From Altererythrobacter sp. (GTDB taxonomy: Bacteria > Pseudomonadota > Alphaproteobacteria > Sphingomonadales > Sphingomonadaceae), in assembly GCA_031178065.1 (NCBI GenBank), contig JAPSJS010000001.1, positions 1 to 64,000 on the forward strand: a stretch of 64,000 bases of DNA. The letters run 5' to 3'. Positions within the stretch are counted from its first letter, which is position 1. Each line of letters opens with the position of its first letter. The translations under genes were made by a program, and so were the position numbers. Of this stretch, positions 1-10,794 are shown in pieces. The notes under the pieces were generated by a model, which saw only the letters and a program-made list of their open reading frames with translations, was not told where the DNA came from and made no database searches.

Positions 1-1
1 C

Positions 2-1783
2 GTGCCGACGGGCAACGGCTGGATGCACGAGATCAAGTTCGACGGGTACCGCGCGCTCGTCGCCGCGGCGGGGGAGGACGTGCGCGTCTATACCCGCAGC
101 GGCAAGGACTGGAGCGAGAAGTTCGCCCCGCTGGTCGCGAACTTCGCGGCGCTCGACCTGCCGTCATGCCTGATCGACGGTGAGATCGTCGCTTACGGGA
201 AAGACGGCAATCCCGATTTCTCGTCGCTCCAGAAGGTCCTCAAACGCGGGCACGGCTCCCAAGGGAAAGACGACGCCCTCACCTTCCACGCCTTCGACCT
301 CCTCGAAGTCGATGGAGAGGACCTGGCCAAGCTCCCAAACATCGAGCGCAAGGAACGGCTCGAGGCGCTGCTCAAGAACGCCGAGCCACCGATCCACGTC
401 GCCGACCACGTGATCGGCGCGGGCGAGAAGCTCTACCGCGCGATGTGCCAGGCGAAGCAGGAGGGGATCATCTCCAAGGCGGTGGACTCGCCCTATCGCG
501 GGACGCGCACGCGCAGCTGGGTCAAGGTCAAGTGCACGCTGCGGCAGGAATTCGTGATCATCGGGTGGAAGAAGTCGAGCGCCAAGGCGCGGCCGTTCTC
601 CTCGCTCCTGCTAGCGCAGCACGAGAACGGCGAACTCGTCTACAAAGGCAATGTCGGCACCGGCTTCAACCAGGACACGCTGGCTGACCTGGCGCGGAAA
701 ATGGCGCAACTGGAGCGCAAGAAGGCCCCCGCCGAGGTCGACAGGGTGGCAGCGCGCGGGGTCACCTGGCTCGCGCCCAAACTGGTCGCGGAGATCGCCT
801 TCGCCGAGTTCACCGCCGAAGGGAACGTGCGCCACGCGAGCTTCATCGGCCTGAGAAGCGACAAGCCCGCCGAGGATGTGACGCCGGAAGAGCCGGATGA
901 GGCGCCTCGGGATGAAGTGGCGGACGCGGTGAAGATCTCCAACCGCAGCCGCGTGATCTTTCCCGACAGCGGCCAGACCAAGGGCGATCTCGCCGACTAC
1001 TACGCCAGCATCGCGCCGCTGATGCTTCCCTTCGCCGCACTTCGCCCGGTCAGCCTCGTACGCTGTCCCCAGGGACGGGCGCGAAAGTGCTTTTTCCAGA
1101 AGCACGATTCCGGATCGTTCGGGGAGCACGTCCATCACGTCCCGATCACCGAGAAGAAGGGCGGTACCGAAGACTATCTATACGTCGAGGACGCCGCGGG
1201 CCTGCTCGCCTGCGTGCAGATGGGCACGATCGAATTCCACGGCTGGGGCGCCCGCAGCACCGAGGTGGAGGACCCTGACCGGATGGTGTTCGATCTCGAC
1301 CCCGATGAAGGGCTCGATTTCGGCAACGTCAAACAGGCCGCGAAGGACATTCGCAAGAAGCTCGCCGATCTCGGCCTCACCAGCTTCGCGATGCTTTCGG
1401 GCGGCAAGGGCGTGCACGTCGTGGTCCCCCTCACCCCCGGCCATTCGTGGGAGGAGCACAAGGACTTCTCCAAGCGCTTTGCCGAAGCGCTGAGCATGGC
1501 CGAGCCCGACCGCTTCGTCGCCACGATGAGCAAGGCCAAGCGCAAGGGGAAGATCTTCATCGACTATCTGCGCAACCAGCGCGGCAGCACGGCGGTGGTC
1601 CCCTACTCCGCCCGCGCGCGCAAAGGCGCGCCAGTGGCCGTGCCGATCTCCTGGAAGGAGCTGGACGACTTCGCGAATGCGCAGCCGTTCTCGATCTCCG
1701 ATGCGAAGGCGCTCCACAAGCGGGCGCAATCGAAGGCACTGGCCGGCTGGGGTTTCGCCGAACAACGCTTGCCGGACATCTGA
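2..1783 (+). CDS. ligD: DNA ligase D (ATP-dependent ligase plus C-terminal polymerase domain), 5' end outside window
   Basis: Ligase motif EIKFDGYR, then a LigD-type polymerase domain (DRMVFDLDPDEGLDF, LSGGKGVHVVVPL). ORF runs off the left edge. Confidence 0.92.
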   Translation: MPTGNGWMHEIKFDGYRALVAAAGEDVRVYTRSGKDWSEKFAPLVANFAALDLPSCLIDGEIVAYGKDGNPDFSSLQKVLKRGHGSQGKDDALTFHAFDLLEVDGEDLAKLPNIERKERLEALLKNAEPPIHVADHVIGAGEKLYRAMCQAKQEGIISKAVDSPYRGTRTRSWVKVKCTLRQEFVIIGWKKSSAKARPFSSLLLAQHENGELVYKGNVGTGFNQDTLADLARKMAQLERKKAPAEVDRVAARGVTWLAPKLVAEIAFAEFTAEGNVRHASFIGLRSDKPAEDVTPEEPDEAPRDEVADAVKISNRSRVIFPDSGQTKGDLADYYASIAPLMLPFAALRPVSLVRCPQGRARKCFFQKHDSGSFGEHVHHVPITEKKGGTEDYLYVEDAAGLLACVQMGTIEFHGWGARSTEVEDPDRMVFDLDPDEGLDFGNVKQAAKDIRKKLADLGLTSFAMLSGGKGVHVVVPLTPGHSWEEHKDFSKRFAEALSMAEPDRFVATMSKAKRKGKIFIDYLRNQRGSTAVVPYSARARKGAPVAVPISWKELDDFANAQPFSISDAKALHKRAQSKALAGWGFAEQRLPDI

Positions 1784-1806
1784 GCGGGAAGTAGCGTCGC
1801 TTCCGA

Positions 1807-2958
1807 ATGATCGAACGCAAACTCACCGCCTGGCAAGAGGCCGGGCTGATCGACGCCGGAACGACAGCGTCGATCCGCGCCTACGAAGCGGAGCATTCGC
1901 GGCCCCTCGCGCTGTGGGCCGTGGTTGGGATCGGCGCGCTGGCGATCGGGCTCGGTCTCGTCTCGGTCGTGGCCGCCAACTGGGAGGCGATACCGGGAAC
2001 GGTGCGGCTCGCGGTCCATTTCGCGCTACTGGCGGTGCTTGCCGCCGCGCTCTGGTGGCGAGGCGAGGGGCTGCTGTCGCAGCGGCCCTGGGCACATGAG
2101 GCGCTGCTGTTCGTGTTTGCCGCGCTCGGGCTCACCTTCTTCGGGCATCTGGGCCAGGTCTATCAGACGAGCTCGCCGCTGTGGCAGCCGCTTGCCCTGT
2201 GGCTGGCGCTGTTCGCGCCGGTGATCCTGCTGCGCGGAGCGAGCTGGCTTACCGCAGCCCTGCTCGCCGTCGTGCTCGCCTACGCCTGCTGGGATTTTGC
2301 GGACCCGACGCGGCCGCTGTTCGGTTTCGACCGGGGGGAACGCCCCGCGCTCGTCATGGGCCTTGCGACCGCACTGCCCGTGCTGCTCGCACCGCTGGGC
2401 GCCTGGATGCGCGGGCGCAGCACGCGGATCGATTTCTGGCGCCGCCTCGAACAGCTCGGCTTCGCCTATGCGCTGGGCTGCGCCTCGCTGATCGCAGCCG
2501 CCAGCGGTCTCGACGACTTCGACCGCGACACCGAGCGCTTCCTCGCGTTCGCGACGCAGATCGTGCAGGCCGCCATCGGCCTCGGTGCAGCGGCTCTGGT
2601 TTTCGCCGCCAGGCGCAGCACCTCGGGACGCGCCGCGGCTTGCGTCATCGGCGGGGCAGCGCTCGTGCTGCTCGCCGCCCATCTTGTCGACGGGAGCATG
2701 CTGGGCGGCGCAATCCTGTTCATGGTGCTGTGGGTCGGCGTCGCGCTTGCGGCACTCCACGCGGGATGGCGGCGGATCTTCCAGCTCGCCGTCGCCGTGA
2801 TCGCGGTGCGGCTGGTGATCCTCAGCTTCGAGCTTGCAAGCGATCTGCTGACCAGCGGTGCTGGGCTGATCGTTGCCGGGCTGCTGATCCTCGCCGTGGC
2901 GTGGATCGCGGTACGCGTCTCGCGCCGGCTCGCTCCACCTGAGGAAAGCGCGCCATGA
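1807..2958 (+). CDS. DUF2157-type multi-pass membrane protein
   Basis: N-terminal soluble segment followed by many hydrophobic helices; ORF overlaps the next gene. Confidence 0.75.
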   Translation: MIERKLTAWQEAGLIDAGTTASIRAYEAEHSRPLALWAVVGIGALAIGLGLVSVVAANWEAIPGTVRLAVHFALLAVLAAALWWRGEGLLSQRPWAHEALLFVFAALGLTFFGHLGQVYQTSSPLWQPLALWLALFAPVILLRGASWLTAALLAVVLAYACWDFADPTRPLFGFDRGERPALVMGLATALPVLLAPLGAWMRGRSTRIDFWRRLEQLGFAYALGCASLIAAASGLDDFDRDTERFLAFATQIVQAAIGLGAAALVFAARRSTSGRAAACVIGGAALVLLAAHLVDGSMLGGAILFMVLWVGVALAALHAGWRRIFQLAVAVIAVRLVILSFELASDLLTSGAGLIVAGLLILAVAWIAVRVSRRLAPPEESAP

Positions 2959-3473
2959 ACCGCCGCCTCGCTCTGGTCCTGACCCTGGCGCTCCCGCTCG
3001 CCGGCCTCGCCGCGAGCTGGGCAACGACGCACCGAACGGCACAGCAGGGCACTGAATGGCTCGTACCGATCGGTGGCTACGACCCGCGCGACCTGCTGCG
3101 CGGCCACTACGTGATCTACACCTACGATTGGCCGGGTCTTGAAGGCGGGTCGGCCGACCTCACGAGCGAGCCGATGCTGTGTCTCGAGGGGCAAGCCCCC
3201 AATCTGGCGCGCGCGCATCTGCCCGGCGGCAAGCCCTGCGAGCACCCCGTCCGGGCGAGCGGCGGCTGGAACGACCCCGAAGGCGGACTGGCAAGCGGCC
3301 GCCTCTATGTCTCGCAGGAACGCGCGGCTACGCTTCAGCGTCAGCTCGCGGATCCCAAGCTGCAGGGCATCGTCCGTATCCGCGTGCGCAAGGACGGGCA
3401 CCTGACCCCGCTCGATATCACGTTCCGCCCTCGCCCGGCCGTCCCCGGGGCCCCGGTCGACCCAACCCCGTAA
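2955..3473 (+). CDS. GDYXXLXY-type membrane-anchored protein
   Basis: N-terminal TM helix and DPRDLLRGHYVIYTYDW motif; 4-nt overlap with the upstream DUF2157 gene, a common pairing. Confidence 0.75.
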   Translation: MNRRLALVLTLALPLAGLAASWATTHRTAQQGTEWLVPIGGYDPRDLLRGHYVIYTYDWPGLEGGSADLTSEPMLCLEGQAPNLARAHLPGGKPCEHPVRASGGWNDPEGGLASGRLYVSQERAATLQRQLADPKLQGIVRIRVRKDGHLTPLDITFRPRPAVPGAPVDPTP

Positions 3474-3633
3474 GTCGCTCGCGCGCGGCCGCGACGATTC
3501 GCCTCTTTTCCGCGTCGCTTGCCGCCGCCCAGCGGCCGATCTCCTCAAGCGTTCGCCCACACCCTTCGCACAGGTCACCTGCTGCGGAGACGCGGCAGAC
3601 GTTACGGCAGGGGGAGGCGATCTCGTCAGCCAT
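3418..3633 (-). CDS. DUF1289 family small Cys-containing protein
   Basis: MADEIASPCRNVCRVSAAGDLCEGCGRTLEEIGRW; start chosen at the internal Met. Confidence 0.75.
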   Translation of the reverse strand: MADEIASPCRNVCRVSAAGDLCEGCGRTLEEIGRWAAASDAEKRRIVAAARERLTGLGRPGPRGRPGEGGT

Positions 3634-3963
3634 CGCCGCGCGATCGCGGAGCAGCCGGGCAATTGCAAAGGCGTTCTCGTGCGCCGGACGCGCCTCCCGT
3701 GCCGCAAAGCAACGAAGGCCTCGCACGGCGGTCTGGCGGTGGCGCTCCTCAGGCTCTATCCATCCGGCCGGATAGACCAGTCGATGCTGGCGATCGCCCG
3801 TGGCTGAGCGACGGGACGCATCGTCCGCAAGGGAGGCAGCCGCGGGGCAGAGCGCCTACATCTTCGTCTTCGACCACTGCTATCCTGCGGCGCGCGCATG
3901 CGACCTGTGCGCCTTCCGTGCGGGCGAGCGCCCTTCGTGTTCGAAGCTCCGGCGCGAGCTGCG

Positions 3964-4788
3964 TCAGGCGTTCGATCCCCGAAGGACCTCGCCGAAGAAC
4001 AGCAGCGTGTCCGTCAGATGGCGGCGCCAGTAGGGCCAGTCGTGGCCGCCTTCATGCTCGGCGTAGTCGTGGGCGACGCCCGCTGCGGCAAGGGCCGTGT
4101 GCAGGGCTCGGTTTGCCGGGAGGAGATCGTCGTCCCGCCCGCAGTCGAAGCGGAACGGCGGCAGCGGTGCCGATGCGCTGCGAAGGGCGGCTAGGACACT
4201 CGTGTCGGCAGCATTCGTGCTCCAATCCCGGCGCGATCCGGGCGCTATGAGCGTGTCGAGCTGGCTCGCCTCTATGATGGCCGAGTGCGCTGACGCGGCT
4301 CGGAAGCGTTCGGGATACTTACCGAGAAGGCGAAGCGCCGCGAAGCCGCCCATGCTGAGCCCCGCGATCAGCAGCGGCGAGTGTTCGCTGGAGGCGGGCA
4401 CCGCCAATCGGGCGGCCAGCGGGACCTCGTCCACTATCCAGCGCTCGAAGTCCCGGTCGCGGTGCGGGACATAGCCCGATCCGTCGCGCCACAATCCGTC
4501 GGAGGGCATGGCGAGTACCATCGGAGGTACGGCTTCTGAGGCGACCAGCTCGGCCAGGGTTCGATGCGCCGCCCCCTTGAACGCCCATGCCCAATGGGAG
4601 CCGTAGACGCCGTGGAGGAGGAGAACGATCGGCAAGTCCGCGGCGCCCTCCGCACCGGGCGGCGCATAGAGCGTGACATCCGCGCGGTGCCCGAGCGCCG
4701 GGCTGGAGACGGTCATGAAGGTGAAGCCCGGCTCCGTCAGCGCGGGATCAGAACACTCGATCGTTCGGAAAGTCGGCCGGTCAGTCAA
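3964..4788 (-). CDS. Esterase (alpha/beta hydrolase, esterase-D-like)
   Basis: GLSMGG nucleophile elbow and C-terminal GGHDWPYW; TTG start overlaps the ADH stop codon. Confidence 0.7.
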   Translation of the reverse strand: MTDRPTFRTIECSDPALTEPGFTFMTVSSPALGHRADVTLYAPPGAEGAADLPIVLLLHGVYGSHWAWAFKGAAHRTLAELVASEAVPPMVLAMPSDGLWRDGSGYVPHRDRDFERWIVDEVPLAARLAVPASSEHSPLLIAGLSMGGFAALRLLGKYPERFRAASAHSAIIEASQLDTLIAPGSRRDWSTNAADTSVLAALRSASAPLPPFRFDCGRDDDLLPANRALHTALAAAGVAHDYAEHEGGHDWPYWRRHLTDTLLFFGEVLRGSNA

Positions 4789-5908
4789 GCAGCACGACTC
4801 CCTTCGTGGTTCGGCCGGCGAGCATATCCTCCAGCGCCGCTCCCAGCTCGTGCAGGCGATAGGTGGCATCAACCATCGATGCGAGCTCGAGCGCTCCGGA
4901 CAATGCCCAGTCGATCAGGCGGGGGAAGTCCCGGTCCGGAACGCAGCCGCCGTAGAGCGGCGTGAGATAGCGCTTGTTCCACTGGAACCACGGCATAGGA
5001 ACCGTAACCTCTCCGTGCGAGCCGCTGAGTTGCAGCGCGTTGCCGCCATCGCGCGCCAAGCGCAGCGGCAGGAAGGAAAGCGCGGCCTGCCCGGTCGCCT
5101 CGAAAGCGTGATCGGCGCCGCGCTCTCCGGTCATGGCAATCACGGCCTCAATCAGCGCCCGGTGGCCGGCGTCGTCGCGCGAGGCGAGGAGGCAGTCGGT
5201 GGCGCCGAGCTCCCGCGCACGGTCGAGCTTCGCCGGATGGAGATCGACCGCGATGATCCGCCCGGCGCCGGCCAGGCGCGCACCCTGAATCACACTGAGA
5301 CCGACGCCGCCGCATCCCAGCACGGCGACGCTCTCCCCCGGCTGCACTTCGGCAATGTTGATTGCCGATCCCACGCCCGTCATCACGCCGCAGCCGAGAA
5401 TGCAGGCCTGCGCCAGAGGCAGCTCGGAAGGAAGCGGGGTCAGTGCCTCGGGGCGGACGAGCGCGTACTCGGCGAACGTGCCGAGATTGAACGAGCGCTC
5501 GATCGCGCGCCGGTTCCAGAGGGTGTGGCCAAGGCCGGCCGCACTCGTCCCCAGCGATACGTCCCGCGCCAGCGTCCGTTCGCAGAGCGGAGCATTGCCG
5601 CGGGCGCATTGCGCACAGCGCCCGCAGGGTATCGCCCAGTTGAGCAGGACCGGCTGGCCAACCACGAAGCCCGTGACGGCGTCGCCAACCGCCTCGATCA
5701 CGCCCGCGCCTTCATGGCCCATGACCAGCGGGCCGGGCCAATGCAGCGACGCATGATCGGTATGGCAGACGCCGGCCGCCTTCAGCCGCACGCGCACCTC
5801 GTCCTCCGCCGGTGCGCGAACTTCGACCGGTTCTATGACGAACGCGCCCGCCCCGTCCGCAATCGCGGCGAGGGCCGTGCGCGGCGAAGGCGGTGGCGAC
5901 GTCGACAT
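4781..5908 (-). CDS. Zinc-dependent alcohol dehydrogenase (MDR superfamily)
   Basis: CHTDHASLHWPGPLVMGHEGAGVIE, structural-Zn Cys cluster CGRCAQCARGNAPLC, GCGGVGLSV Rossmann motif. Confidence 0.9.
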   Translation of the reverse strand: MSTSPPPSPRTALAAIADGAGAFVIEPVEVRAPAEDEVRVRLKAAGVCHTDHASLHWPGPLVMGHEGAGVIEAVGDAVTGFVVGQPVLLNWAIPCGRCAQCARGNAPLCERTLARDVSLGTSAAGLGHTLWNRRAIERSFNLGTFAEYALVRPEALTPLPSELPLAQACILGCGVMTGVGSAINIAEVQPGESVAVLGCGGVGLSVIQGARLAGAGRIIAVDLHPAKLDRARELGATDCLLASRDDAGHRALIEAVIAMTGERGADHAFEATGQAALSFLPLRLARDGGNALQLSGSHGEVTVPMPWFQWNKRYLTPLYGGCVPDRDFPRLIDWALSGALELASMVDATYRLHELGAALEDMLAGRTTKGVVLLD

Positions 5909-6003
5909 CGGCGAAGACTAGCGGCCGCGACGCCCGACGTCAGTCACGCACCCTGTCGCGATGGCGGCGGAAAACTGTCATCGGCCGAACTGGCGGAACG
6001 GTC

Positions 6004-7506
6004 CTAGGCCGATCCGCCGCCATGGGGTTCCGTGTGCCGCGGCAGACCGGCGGCAACGACGGCCGCGGCCAGCATGAACGCGGCGGCGATCGGCATCGAC
6101 CAGACGGGCGCGCCGGGGAAGAACGTGCTCGAAATACTGCCCATCACGGTCGAGACGAGGAGCTGCGGCAGCACGATGAAGATGTTGAACAGTCCCATGT
6201 AGATGCCGAGCTTGTTCTGCGGCAGCGCATCGCACAGGATCGCGTAGGGCATGGTGAGGATCGATGCCCAGGCGATGCCAACGCCGATCATAGAGACGAT
6301 CAGCAGGTCCGGGTCGCTGATGAACAGGAACGAGAGATAGCCCGCCGCTCCGGCCGCGAGATTCACCATGTGCGTCGCGGGCCGCCCGACGCGCGCGGCG
6401 ATCCAGGGCAGCACGAATGCGTAGAGGGCAGCAACGCCGTTGTAGACCGCGAAAAGCACGCCCACCCAGTCGGCACCATCGTTGTAAGCCTGGCTGGTCG
6501 GGTCGGAGGCGCCGAACTGGTGCTGCGTCACCACGGGCGTCGCGTAGATCCACATGATGAAGAGCGCGAACCAGGAGAAGAACTGAACCACCGCCAACCG
6601 CTTCATCACCGGCGACATCGAGTGAAGATCGCTCAGGATCTCCGACAGCGCCCCTACCCTCGCGCGCCGTTTGACCCGGGCCGCGCTGACGATCTGTGCC
6701 AGGCCGAACGCGGCGAAGCCGCCGCCGAGAATGTAGAGCGGATTGTCGAGATCGAACAAGGACACCAGTGCGAAGACCAGAACGCCGGCCAGTAGCCACC
6801 ATACCCCGCCCTTCGGCACGGTGAGATCGTCATGCCCCACAGGGCCGCTGATGCGCTGGTAGCCGCCCTGACGCTCCAGCTCGTCGGGGGAATATTCCTT
6901 GGTCGAAACCACCGTCCAGAGGACGGCGAGGAAGAGGGCCGCGCCGCCGGCGTAGAAAGCGTAGCGAACCGAGGGCGGGATCACTCCTTCGGGCGCCGTG
7001 TTGGCGACGCCGAGATATTGCGTGATGACGATCGGCGCGACCGAGGCGACGACGGCGCCGGCCCCGATGAACACGGTCTGGAAGGCATAGCCGGCGGTGC
7101 GCTGCGCACGCCCGAGCATGTCGCCGACGAAGGCCCGGAACGGCTCCATCGAGATATTGATCGAGGCGTCGAGCAGCCACAGAAGCCCCGCCGCGACCCA
7201 CAGGGCGCCTGCATGCGGAAACCAGAAAAGCGCCGCCGTGCTAAGGATCGCGCCCGCCAGGAAGTAGGGCCGGCGGCGGCCGAGCCGGGTCCATGTCCGG
7301 TCGCTCAGATAGCCGACGACGGGCTGAACGAGGAGACCGGTGACCGGCCCTGCGATCCACAGGATCGGCAAGTCGTCGATCGAGGCGCCAAGGGTCTGGA
7401 ATATCCGGCTGACATTGGCGCCCTGCAGCGCAAAGCCGATCTGGATTCCGAAGAAGCCGAACGAAATATTCCAGAGCTGCCAGAAGCCGAGCTTCGGCTT
7501 GTCCAT
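6004..7506 (-). CDS. MFS transporter, SLC45/sugar-type
   Basis: 12-TM-like ORF starting MDKPKLGFWQLWNISFGFFGIQIGFALQ; GYLSDRTWTRLGRRRPYF loop motif. Confidence 0.85.
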   Translation of the reverse strand: MDKPKLGFWQLWNISFGFFGIQIGFALQGANVSRIFQTLGASIDDLPILWIAGPVTGLLVQPVVGYLSDRTWTRLGRRRPYFLAGAILSTAALFWFPHAGALWVAAGLLWLLDASINISMEPFRAFVGDMLGRAQRTAGYAFQTVFIGAGAVVASVAPIVITQYLGVANTAPEGVIPPSVRYAFYAGGAALFLAVLWTVVSTKEYSPDELERQGGYQRISGPVGHDDLTVPKGGVWWLLAGVLVFALVSLFDLDNPLYILGGGFAAFGLAQIVSAARVKRRARVGALSEILSDLHSMSPVMKRLAVVQFFSWFALFIMWIYATPVVTQHQFGASDPTSQAYNDGADWVGVLFAVYNGVAALYAFVLPWIAARVGRPATHMVNLAAGAAGYLSFLFISDPDLLIVSMIGVGIAWASILTMPYAILCDALPQNKLGIYMGLFNIFIVLPQLLVSTVMGSISSTFFPGAPVWSMPIAAAFMLAAAVVAAGLPRHTEPHGGGSA

Positions 7507-7554
7507 CCATGCCTCCTCAAAACCGTCCGGCATTCCGGATCGGACAATCCATAG

Positions 7555-7586
7555 GAAAAGAGCGGCGCTCTCGCACCGCTCTTTCC
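7555..7586 (-). terminator. Rho-independent terminator downstream of the TonB-dependent receptor gene
   Basis: AAAGAGCGG / CCGCTCTTT 9-bp stem, 10-nt loop, T-rich 3' side on the minus strand. Confidence 0.7.
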
Positions 7587-7620
7587 GGTTAGTCGCTTCA
7601 GATCGCAGCCGGTGCCACGA

Positions 7621-10377
7621 TCAGAACTTGTAGCTCAGGCCGAGCAGGTAGCGACGGCCGTAGCGTTGATAGTCGATGACCCGGCGCAGATCGCCGTTCT
7701 CGTACGTGATGAACGGCTCGTCCGTCAGGTTCTGGCCCTGCAGCAGAATGCCGAGACCTTCCAACGGCCCGTCCTGGAACTCGTAGCCGATCTGGGCATC
7801 GATGATCGTTTCGCCCTTGGCCGTGCGGTTCACGCGCGACACGCCGAAACCGACCACTTCGGCCAGGAACTTGGAACGGTGCCGAACGCTCGCGCGTGCG
7901 GAGAAGCCGCTCTTCTCGAAATAGACCGTTCCGTTCGCCACGTGCTTCGACAGGCCCGGCAGCGGCTGCGACGGGTTGTTCGGGTCCGGCTGGATGCTGC
8001 TTTCCGTATAGGAATAGCTGCCCACCACCCCGAAGCCTTCGAGTGCCCCGGTGAACAGGGTGAACGGCAGGGTCCCGGAAAGCTCGAGCCCGTAGATCGT
8101 GCCGCCCGAGCCATTGGCCGGCGCATTCACACGGCCGAGGAAGGTCCCCGGCTCCGGCCCTTCACCCGGCGGCGGCGTGTAATCGAAGCCGGTGAAGTCG
8201 TAGAGGATGTTCTGATTGTAGATGTAGGTCTCGAGGTACTTGTAGAACCCCGCCACGGCGACATAGGCCTCCGGGCTGAAATAGTGTTCGTACGAGATAT
8301 CGACCGAATCCGCGATCCACGGCCGTGCGTTCGGGTTGCCGCCGTCGCCGCTGAAGAATGAATTGGTCGGGTCGGTCGAGTTGTAGAACGCGTCCGTCGT
8401 GCCGAAGTTGAACGAGGCCTTCATCTGCTCCATCCGCGGCCGTGCGAGTGTGCGCGCCAGGCCGAAGCGGAGCACGTTCGAATCGTCGAATCGGAACGAG
8501 AGGTTCATGCTCGGCAGGAGTTCGGTGTACTTCGAGCCCTCGTTCACCGCGATGTTGCCGTTCGCGAAGCCCTCCGAGCTCTGATCGGTGTAGACGACCT
8601 GCAGCCCGATGTTGCCGGTAAGCGAGCCGTTATCGCCGACCGGCTGGTCGATGTTCGCCTTCACCCAGCCCGTCAGCACGTCCTCGTTGACGGACCAGCC
8701 TTTGACGCCGACGTCGTTGTTGGTGTTGCGGATGAGGTCGTAGATGCCGCTGTCGATCAGCTTGATCGGATCGTAGGCGACCATTCCCGGAATGCCGAGA
8801 TAGGCGAGCTCGGTCGGATCGAGCAGCGCGTCCTGCGGAATGGGAACGCTGGTGTTGTGATCCGGATCGGCAACGTTGGCCGCGAGGCTCAGGAAGAACT
8901 CGTCCGGCGTGTAGCTCTTGGAGCGCATCGTGAAGTTGGCGCCGACCTCGATGCTGTCGATGCCGCCGCCGAGCGCGTAATTGGCGCTGCCGCGGAAGGC
9001 GGTGATCTCGTCCTTGATGCTCGGCATGTTGAGGTAGCCGTCCTGGCCGCCGGGGACGATGTCGGCGCCCCAGCCTTGCGGGCTGGTGAGCTGGATCAGG
9101 CCGGGATCGCTGTAGTCGAGATCGGTATCGAAGCGGTAGAAGCCCTCGGGGTCGAACGTGAAGCCGATGGTGTCGTAGGGACCGCTACCTGCGCCGCGCG
9201 ATGTACCGGAATACGTTTCGAGGATCGTATCCGTGCGGTCGACGCGCGAGTAGCTGACATCGCCCACCAGCGTCCAGCGTCCGGTTTCGTATTCCGCATT
9301 CCAGCCGAACGAATATAGATCGGAGTCGCGCGTGTTCGCATCGTTGCGGACGAGGCCCTTGACGCCGGCGAAGGTGCCTTCGGTGACCAGGCCGTCCTCG
9401 ACCGTATAGCCCGGCTGCAGCGCGAGGCCGCCCCAGAGGAGCGGAAGCTCGATCCCGCGCAGGATCTGGTCGTCCTTGAACTTCGAGTAGTACGCATCGA
9501 TGCGCGTGTTGAAGTTGCTGCTGGGCTGGAATTCGATCGAGCCGATCGCGCCAGTGCGGGTGAGCTCGTTCGATTGCACGTAGGGCTTGGAGCCCCCGAT
9601 GACGAGGGGACCGCCGTCGCTGACAGTCGGATAGCCCCAGCTGTTGTAACGCTCGATCTGGCTCGGCGAGACCATGTGGGCGGCGCCCAACATGACGCCG
9701 ATCGTGTCGTTGGCGAACTGGTCGATATACGTCCCGCTGACACGATAGCCGGTGTCGGTGGAGCCCGAATTCAACTCGCCCAGCGAAACCTTCTCGCCCC
9801 GCGCGCTGACGCTGAGCGCCCGGCGCCCGTATTCGAGCGGGCGGATGGTGCGCAGGTCGACCGTGCCCGACAGGCCCTGTCCGATCAGGCCGGAATGGGG
9901 GGTCTTGTAGACATCGACGCGCCCGATCAGTTCGGACGGGTACTGATCGAATTCGATGCCGCGGTTGTCGCCGGTCGTGACCTGTTCCCGCCCGTTGAGC
10001 AGGGTGGTCGAGAAGTCCGGCGCAAGGCCGCGAATACTGATCGCCTGCGCGCGGCCGTCGATGCGCTGCGCGGTGAGGCCCGGAAGGCGGGCGATCGCCT
10101 CGGCGATGCTGTTGTCGGGGAGCTTTCCGATATCCTCGGCAGAGATCGACTCGACGATGACGTCCATCTCGCGCTTGGTCTCGATCGATTCGGCCAGCGC
10201 GGCCCGATAGCCGGAGACGATGATGACATCGTCGGCAGCCTGCGCGTCGGCCTGCTCGCCCCGCTGTTCGGCGGCGGCTTCGTCCTGCGCGAAAGCGGGA
10301 GCGGCACCGGCGGCGGCCAAGGCGAACATGGCCGTGCCGCGCAGCAACAGCTTCCGCATGTCGATGAAATTCGTCAT
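7621..10377 (-). CDS. TonB-dependent receptor (maltodextrin/alpha-glucan type by context)
   Basis: Signal peptide, plug domain (VIVSGYRAALAESIETKREMDVIVESISAEDIGKLPDNSIAEAIARLPG), C-terminal beta-barrel ending YLLGLSYKF. Confidence 0.93.
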   Translation of the reverse strand: MTNFIDMRKLLLRGTAMFALAAAGAAPAFAQDEAAAEQRGEQADAQAADDVIIVSGYRAALAESIETKREMDVIVESISAEDIGKLPDNSIAEAIARLPGLTAQRIDGRAQAISIRGLAPDFSTTLLNGREQVTTGDNRGIEFDQYPSELIGRVDVYKTPHSGLIGQGLSGTVDLRTIRPLEYGRRALSVSARGEKVSLGELNSGSTDTGYRVSGTYIDQFANDTIGVMLGAAHMVSPSQIERYNSWGYPTVSDGGPLVIGGSKPYVQSNELTRTGAIGSIEFQPSSNFNTRIDAYYSKFKDDQILRGIELPLLWGGLALQPGYTVEDGLVTEGTFAGVKGLVRNDANTRDSDLYSFGWNAEYETGRWTLVGDVSYSRVDRTDTILETYSGTSRGAGSGPYDTIGFTFDPEGFYRFDTDLDYSDPGLIQLTSPQGWGADIVPGGQDGYLNMPSIKDEITAFRGSANYALGGGIDSIEVGANFTMRSKSYTPDEFFLSLAANVADPDHNTSVPIPQDALLDPTELAYLGIPGMVAYDPIKLIDSGIYDLIRNTNNDVGVKGWSVNEDVLTGWVKANIDQPVGDNGSLTGNIGLQVVYTDQSSEGFANGNIAVNEGSKYTELLPSMNLSFRFDDSNVLRFGLARTLARPRMEQMKASFNFGTTDAFYNSTDPTNSFFSGDGGNPNARPWIADSVDISYEHYFSPEAYVAVAGFYKYLETYIYNQNILYDFTGFDYTPPPGEGPEPGTFLGRVNAPANGSGGTIYGLELSGTLPFTLFTGALEGFGVVGSYSYTESSIQPDPNNPSQPLPGLSKHVANGTVYFEKSGFSARASVRHRSKFLAEVVGFGVSRVNRTAKGETIIDAQIGYEFQDGPLEGLGILLQGQNLTDEPFITYENGDLRRVIDYQRYGRRYLLGLSYKF

Positions 10378-10725
10378 TTTATCTACCCCTCCAATACCGG
10401 CCGGGCACCCCACCCGCACGATCTTTGCCTCCAAGCAGCCATTCGGCGCCGGACCGGCGCACAAGGGTGAGAAATGGGCTGCCTCGTCTCTCCACTGCCG
10501 ACCTCAGGTCGAGCTTTTTTGCGTCCGGGGCGCGCGCACTTTTCACACGCCTTCCGATTTCACAAATTAGTGCAAATTTATGACATCAGTGCAAGCTCAA
10601 AATTCGTTTGGCCCTACCAACCTCAGAAACTCGGAAACGCGACTGTTAATATTATCTTTGAAAATCAATTTATTATGAAACCAACCACAGCATCTAACGA
10701 GACGCTTGACGCGCCGCCTCACCTC

Positions 10726-10739
10726 TGCAAACATTTGCA
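10726..10739. promoter_or_regulatory. Candidate LacI-family operator TGCAAA-CA-TTTGCA
   Basis: Perfect 6-2-6 inverted repeat in the divergent TBDR/amylase intergenic region. Confidence 0.5.
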
Positions 10740-10794
10740 AAAGAGGGGCGCTGTTCCCTTTAAGCAACATGCACGGACGAGGGAGAGGGCGAAA

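Noticed and set aside
3800-4033. 77-aa Cys-containing plus-strand ORF (FDHCYPAARACDLCAFRAGERPSC)
   Set aside because: Overlaps the 3' end of the convergent esterase gene, no convincing SD and no recognised family; not enough support.
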